NCBI GenBank assembly: GCA_030267565.1
Contig: BRXU01000015.1
Coordinates: forward strand, 62,001 to 126,000
Source: Pleodorina starrii
Taxonomy: Eukaryota; Chlorophyta; Chlorophyceae; Chlamydomonadales; Volvocaceae
Reading direction: 5' to 3'
Length of the DNA stretch: 64,000 nucleotides
Shown here: positions 59,501 through 64,000 of the stretch, piece by piece
How the letters are laid out: every line of letters begins with the position of its first letter
Numbering within the stretch: position 1 is the first letter of the stretch
Translations under genes and position numbers: made by a program
Notes under the pieces: model-generated
Databases searched by the model: none
What the model saw: the letters and a program-made list of their open reading frames with translations, nothing else
Told to the model about the DNA's origin: nothing

Positions 59501-62500
59501 TCGACCCATGGGCCCAGCCTCGACCCATGGGCCCAGCTTAGGCCTTTGGGCCAGCTTCGACCCATGAGCCCAGCTTCGACCCATGGGCCCAGCCTCGACC
59601 CATGAGCCCAGCTTCGACCCAAGAGTCCAGCTTCGACCCATAGGCCCAGTCTCGACCCATAGGCCCAGCCTCGACCCATGGGCCCAGTCTCGACCCATGG
59701 GCCCAGCCTCGAACCAATGTGCCATGGGCCCAGCCTCGACCCATGGGCCTAGTCTCGTCCCATGCGCCCAGCCTCGACCCATGGGCCCAGTCTCGACCCA
59801 TAGGCCCAGCCTCGACCCATGGGCCCAGCCTCGACCCATGGGCCCAACCTCGACCCATGGGCCCAGCCTCGAGCCCTCGACCCATGGGCCCAGTCTCGAC
59901 CCATGGGCCCAATCTCGACCCATGGGCCCAGCTTCGACCCATGGGCCCAGCTTCGACGCATGCCCCCAGCCTCGACCCATGGGCCCAACCTCGACCCATG
60001 GGCCCAGCCTCGAGCCCTCGACCCATGGGCCCAGTCTCGACCCATGGGCCCAGCCTCGACCCATGGGCCCAGCCTCGACCCATGGGCCCAGTCTCGACCC
60101 ATGGGCCCAGCTTCGACCCATGGGCCCAGCCTAGGCCTTTGGGCCAGCTTTGACCCATGAGCCCAGCTTCGACCCATGGGCCCAGCCTCGACCCATGAGC
60201 CCAGCCTCGACCCATGGGCCCAACCTCGACCCATGGGCCCAGTCTCGACCCATGGGCCCCGCCTCGACCCATGGGCCCAGCTTCGACCCATGGGCCCAGC
60301 CTCAAACCATGAGCCCAGCCTCGACCCATGGGCCCAGCCTCAACCCATGAGCCCAATCTCGACCCATGGGCCCAGCTTCGACCCATGGGCCCAGCCTCGA
60401 CCCATGGGCCCAGCCTCGACCCATGGGCCCAGCCTCAAACCATGAGCCCAGCCTCGACCCATGGGCCCAGCCTAGGCCTTTGGGCCAGCTTCGACCCATG
60501 AGCCCAGCTTCGACCCATGGGCCCAGCCTCGACCCAAGAGTCCAGCTTCGACCCATGGGCCCAGTCTCGACCCATAGGCCCAGCCTCGACCCATGGGCCC
60601 AGTCTCGACCCATGGGCCCAGCCTCGAACCAATGTGCCATGGGCCCAGCCTCGACCCATGGGCCTAGTCTCGTCCCATGCGCCCAGCCTCGACCCATGGG
60701 CCCAGTCTCGACCCATAGGCCCAGCCTCGACCCATGGGCCCAGCCTCGACCCATGGGCCCAGCCTCGACCCATGGGCCCAGCTTAGGCCTTTGGGCCAGC
60801 TTCGACCCATGAGCCCAGCTTCGACCCATGGGCCCAGCCTCGACCCATGAGCCCAGCTTCGACCCAAGAGTCCAGCTTCGACCCATAGGCCCAGTCTCGA
60901 CCCATAGGCCCAGCCTCGACCCATGGGCCCAGTCTCGACCCATGGGCCCAGCCTCGAACCAATGTGCCATGGGCCCAGCCTCGACCCATGGGCCTAGTCT
61001 CGTCCCATGCGCCCAGCCTCGACCCATGGGCCCAGTCTCGACCCATAGGCCCAGCCTCGACCCATGGGCCCAGCCTCGACCCATGGGCCCAGCCTCGACC
61101 CATGGGCCCAGCTTAGGCCTTTGGGCCAGCTTCGACCCATGAGCCCAGCTTCGACCCATGGGCCCAGCCTCGACCCATGAGCCCAGCCTCGACCCATGGG
61201 CCCAGCCTCGACCCATGGGCCCAGTCTCGACCCATGGGCCCAGCTTCGACCCATGTGCCCAGCTTCGACCCATGTGCCCAGCCTCGACCCATGGGCCCAG
61301 CTTCGACCCATGAGTCCAGCTTCGACCCATGGGCCCAGCCTCAACCCATGGGCCCAGTCTCGACCCATGGGCCCAGCCTCGAACCAATGTGCCATGGGCC
61401 CAGCCTCGACCCATGGGCCTAGTCTCGTCCCATGCGCCCAGCCTCGACCCATGGGCCCAGTCTCGACCCATAGGCCCAGCCTCGACCCATGGGCCCAGCC
61501 TCGACCCATGGGCCCAGCCTCGACCCATGGGCCCAGCCTCGACCCATGGGCCCAGCCTCGACCCATGGGCCCAGCCTCGACCCATGGGCCCAGCCTCAAA
61601 CCATGAGCCCAGCCTCGACCCATGGGCCCAGCCTCAACCCATGAGCCCAATCTCGACCCATGGGCCCAGCTTCGACCCATGGGCCCAGCCTCGACCCATG
61701 GGCCCAGCCTCGACCCATGGGCCCAGCCTCAAACCATGAGCCCAGCCTCGACCCATGGGCCCAGCCTAGGCCTTTGGGCCAGCTTCGACCCATGAGCCCA
61801 GCTTCGACCCATGGGCCCAGCCTCGACCCATGAGCCCAGCCTCGACCCATGGGCCCAGCCTCGACCCATGGGCCCAGTCTCGACCCATGGGCCCAGCTTC
61901 GACCCATGAGCCCAGCTTCGACCCATGTGCACAGCCTCGACCCATGGGCCCAGCTTCGACCCATGAGTCCAGCTTCGACCCATGGGCCCAGCCTCGACCC
62001 ATGGGCCCAGTCTCGACCCATGGGCCCAGCCTCGAACCAATGTGCCATGGGCCCAGCCTCGACCCATGGGCCTAGTCTCGTCCCATGCGCCCAGCCTCGA
62101 CCCATGGGCCCAGTCTCGACCCATAGGCCCAGCCTCGACCCATGGGCCCAGCCTCGACCCATGGGCCCAGCCTCGACCCATGGGCCCAGCCTCGACCCAT
62201 GGGCCCAGCCTCGACCCATGGGCCCAGCCTCGACCCATGGGCCCAGCCTCAAACCATGAGCCCAGCCTCGACCCATGGGCCCAGCCTCAACCCATGAGCC
62301 CAATCTCGACCCATGGGCCCAGCTTCGACCCATGGGCCCAGCCTCGACCCATGGGCCCAGCCTCGACCCATGGGCCCAGCCTCAAACCATGAGCCCAGCC
62401 TCGACCCATGGGCCCAGCCTAGGCCTTTGGGCCAGCTTCGACCCATGAGCCCAGCTTCGACCCATGGGCCCAGCCTCGACCCATGAGCCCAGCCTCGACC

Positions 62501-63440
62501 CATGGGCCCAGCCTCGACCCATGGGCCCAGTCTCGACCCATGGGCCCAGCTTCGACCCATGAGCCCAGCTTCGACCCATGTGCACAGCCTCGACCCATGG
62601 GCCCAGCTTCGACCCATGAGTCCAGCTTCGACCCATGGGCCCAGCCTCGTCCCATGCACCCAGCCTCGACCCATGGGCCCAGTCTCGACCCATAGGCCCA
62701 GCCTCGACCCATGGGCCCAGCCTCGATCCATGGGCCCAGCCTCGACCCATGGGCCCAGCCTCGACCCATGGGCCCAGCCTCGACCCATGGGCCCAGCCTC
62801 GACCCATGGGCCCAGCCTCGACCCATGGGCCCAGCCTCGACCCATGGGCCCAGCCTCAAACCATAAGCCCAGCCTCGACCCATGGGCCCAGCCTCGACCC
62901 ATGAGCCCAATCTCGACCCATGGGCCCAGCTTCGACCCATGGGCCCAGCTTCGACGCATGCCCCCAGCCTCGACCCATGGGCCCAACCTCGACCCATGGG
63001 CCCAGCCTCGAGCCCTCGACCCATGGGCCCAGTCTCGACCCATGGGCCCAGCCTCGACCCATGGGCCCAGCCTCGACCCATGGGCCCAGTCTCGACCCAT
63101 GGGCCCAGCTTCGACCCATGGGCCCAGCCTAGGCCTTTGGGCCAGCTTTGACCCATGAGCCCAGCTTCGACCCATGGGCCCAGCCTCGACCCATGAGCCC
63201 AGCCTCGACCCATGGGCCCAACCTCGACCCATGGGCCCAGTCTCGACCCATGGGCCCCGCCTCGACCCATGGGCCCAGCTTCGACCCATGGGCCCAGCCT
63301 CAAACCATGAGCCCAGCCTCGACCCATGGGCCCAGCCTCAACCCATGAGCCCAATCTCGACACATGGGCCCAGCTTCGACCCATGGGCCCAGCCTCGACC
63401 CATGGGCCCAGCCTCGACCCATGGGCCCAGCCTCAAACCA
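53400..63440. repeat. ~1.5-kb and ~7.6-kb nested higher-order repeats
   Basis: Blocks containing a private CCTCGAGCCCTCGACCC junction and CTTCGACGCATGCCCCC recur at offsets of about 1,552, 1,521, 1,499 and 2,998 bp (matching points 55,578, 57,130, 58,651, 60,150 and 63,148). On top of this, the region from 53,416 reappears from 60,994 with a constant 7,578-bp offset through at least 54,755/62,333, and 56,231-57,271 matches 62,249-63,289 at 6,018 bp. Repeats within repeats of this kind point to repeated unequal exchange at several scales. Confidence 0.75.
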
Positions 63441-64000
63441 TGAGCCCAGCCTCGACCCATGGGCCCAGCCTAGGCCTTTGGGCCAGCTTCGACCCATGAG
63501 CCCAGCTTCGACCCATGGGCCCAGCCTCGACCCATGAGCCCAGCCTCGACCCATGGGCCCAGCCTCGACCCATGGGCCCAGTCTCGACCCATGGGCCCAG
63601 CTTCGACCCATGAGCCCAGCTTCGACCCATGTGCACAGCCTCGACCCATGGGCCCAGCTTCGACCCATGAGTCCAGCTTCGACCCATGGGCCCAGCCTCG
63701 ACCCATGGGCCCAGTCTCGACCCATGGGCCCAGCCTCGAACCAATGTGCCATGGGCCCTGCCTCGACCCATGGGCCTAGTCTCGTCCCATGCGCCCAGCC
63801 TCGACCCATGGGCCCAGTCTCGACCCATAGGCCCAGCCTCGACCCATGGGCCCAGCCTCGATCCATGGGCCCAGCCTCGACCCATGGGCCCAGCCTCGAC
63901 CCATGGGCCCAGCCTCGACCCATGGGCCCAGCCTCGACCCATGGGCCCAGCCTCGACCCATGGGCCCAGCCTCGACCCATGGGCCCAGCCTCAAACCATA

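Larger units (their letters stand above)
28893..64000. repeat. 19-bp satellite array, right block
   Basis: Same 19-bp satellite and same orientation as the left block, running past the end of the window. Variant units typical of this side include CGAACCAATGTGCCATGGG, CCTAGTCTCGTCCCATGCGC, CCTCAAACCATGAGC and CTTCGACGCATGCCCCC. They recur in fixed order, which reveals several higher-order repeats. Only three non-satellite inserts interrupt 35 kb. No genes, RNA genes or CRISPR-like spacers are visible; long ORFs in it are frame artefacts. Confidence 0.97.

Noticed and set aside
28893..64000. CRISPR array
   Set aside because: Short regular repeats, but no unique spacers, no cas genes, and the context is eukaryotic.
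1..64000. tRNA, rRNA or other structured RNA genes
   Set aside because: No cloverleaf with conserved A and B boxes and no rRNA-like sequence was recognised by eye; a covariance-model search was not possible.

Overview
The window looks like nuclear DNA of a green alga (Chlorophyta, probably Chlamydomonadales) rather than a bacterium. Three things point there: a GC-rich, four-exon gene with GT/AG introns encoding a MYND zinc-finger protein that carries a long Ala-Gln hexamer tract; a second spliced gene followed by a TGTAA motif, the usual chlorophyte polyadenylation signal; and several families of tiny hAT-like MITEs with 8-bp target-site duplications, in introns, in genes and in the satellite. 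The taxon is inferred; no species is claimed.

Layout. Positions 1-15,169 and 28,893-64,000 (about 50 kb, 79% of the window, open at both ends) are one 19-bp satellite, consensus GACCCATGGGCCCAGCCTC, present as hundreds of variant copies organised into nested higher-order repeats of about 0.9, 1.5, 2.0 and 7.6 kb. Nearly all of it runs in one direction; the first ~156 bp run the other way and meet the rest at a palindromic junction. The satellite has no stop codon in any of six frames, so it gives spurious ORFs of up to about 1,160 codons on both strands.

The 13.7-kb unique island (15,170-28,892) has two parts. The left part (15,170-19,850) is algal in style: a gene fragment abutting the satellite, with one intron, and the MYND gene. 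The right part (19,853-28,299) is different: nine intron-less, tightly packed genes on both strands, with gaps of tens to a few hundred bases and one tail-to-tail overlap. They are an F-box/ankyrin pseudogene, a divergent protein kinase, an F-box-like/leucine-rich gene with a frameshift, dihydrofolate reductase, an alpha/beta hydrolase and four proteins I do not recognise. This gene mix and packing resemble nucleocytoplasmic giant viruses, so the right part may be a remnant of an endogenised virus. That is inference, as no hallmark gene (capsid, DNA polymerase B, packaging ATPase) lies in the window. Decay is visible: the ankyrin gene has a frameshift and two MITE insertions, another gene has its C-terminus replaced by a MITE, and a third is frameshifted.

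The right-hand satellite contains three non-satellite inserts: a 102-bp piece of unknown, coding-like sequence (43,169-43,270) and two copies of a 247-bp hAT-like MITE (44,736 and 47,662), exactly 154 satellite units apart, which were probably copied with the surrounding array. The genes show no common pathway apart from the possible shared viral origin of the right part; DHFR would serve nucleotide synthesis.
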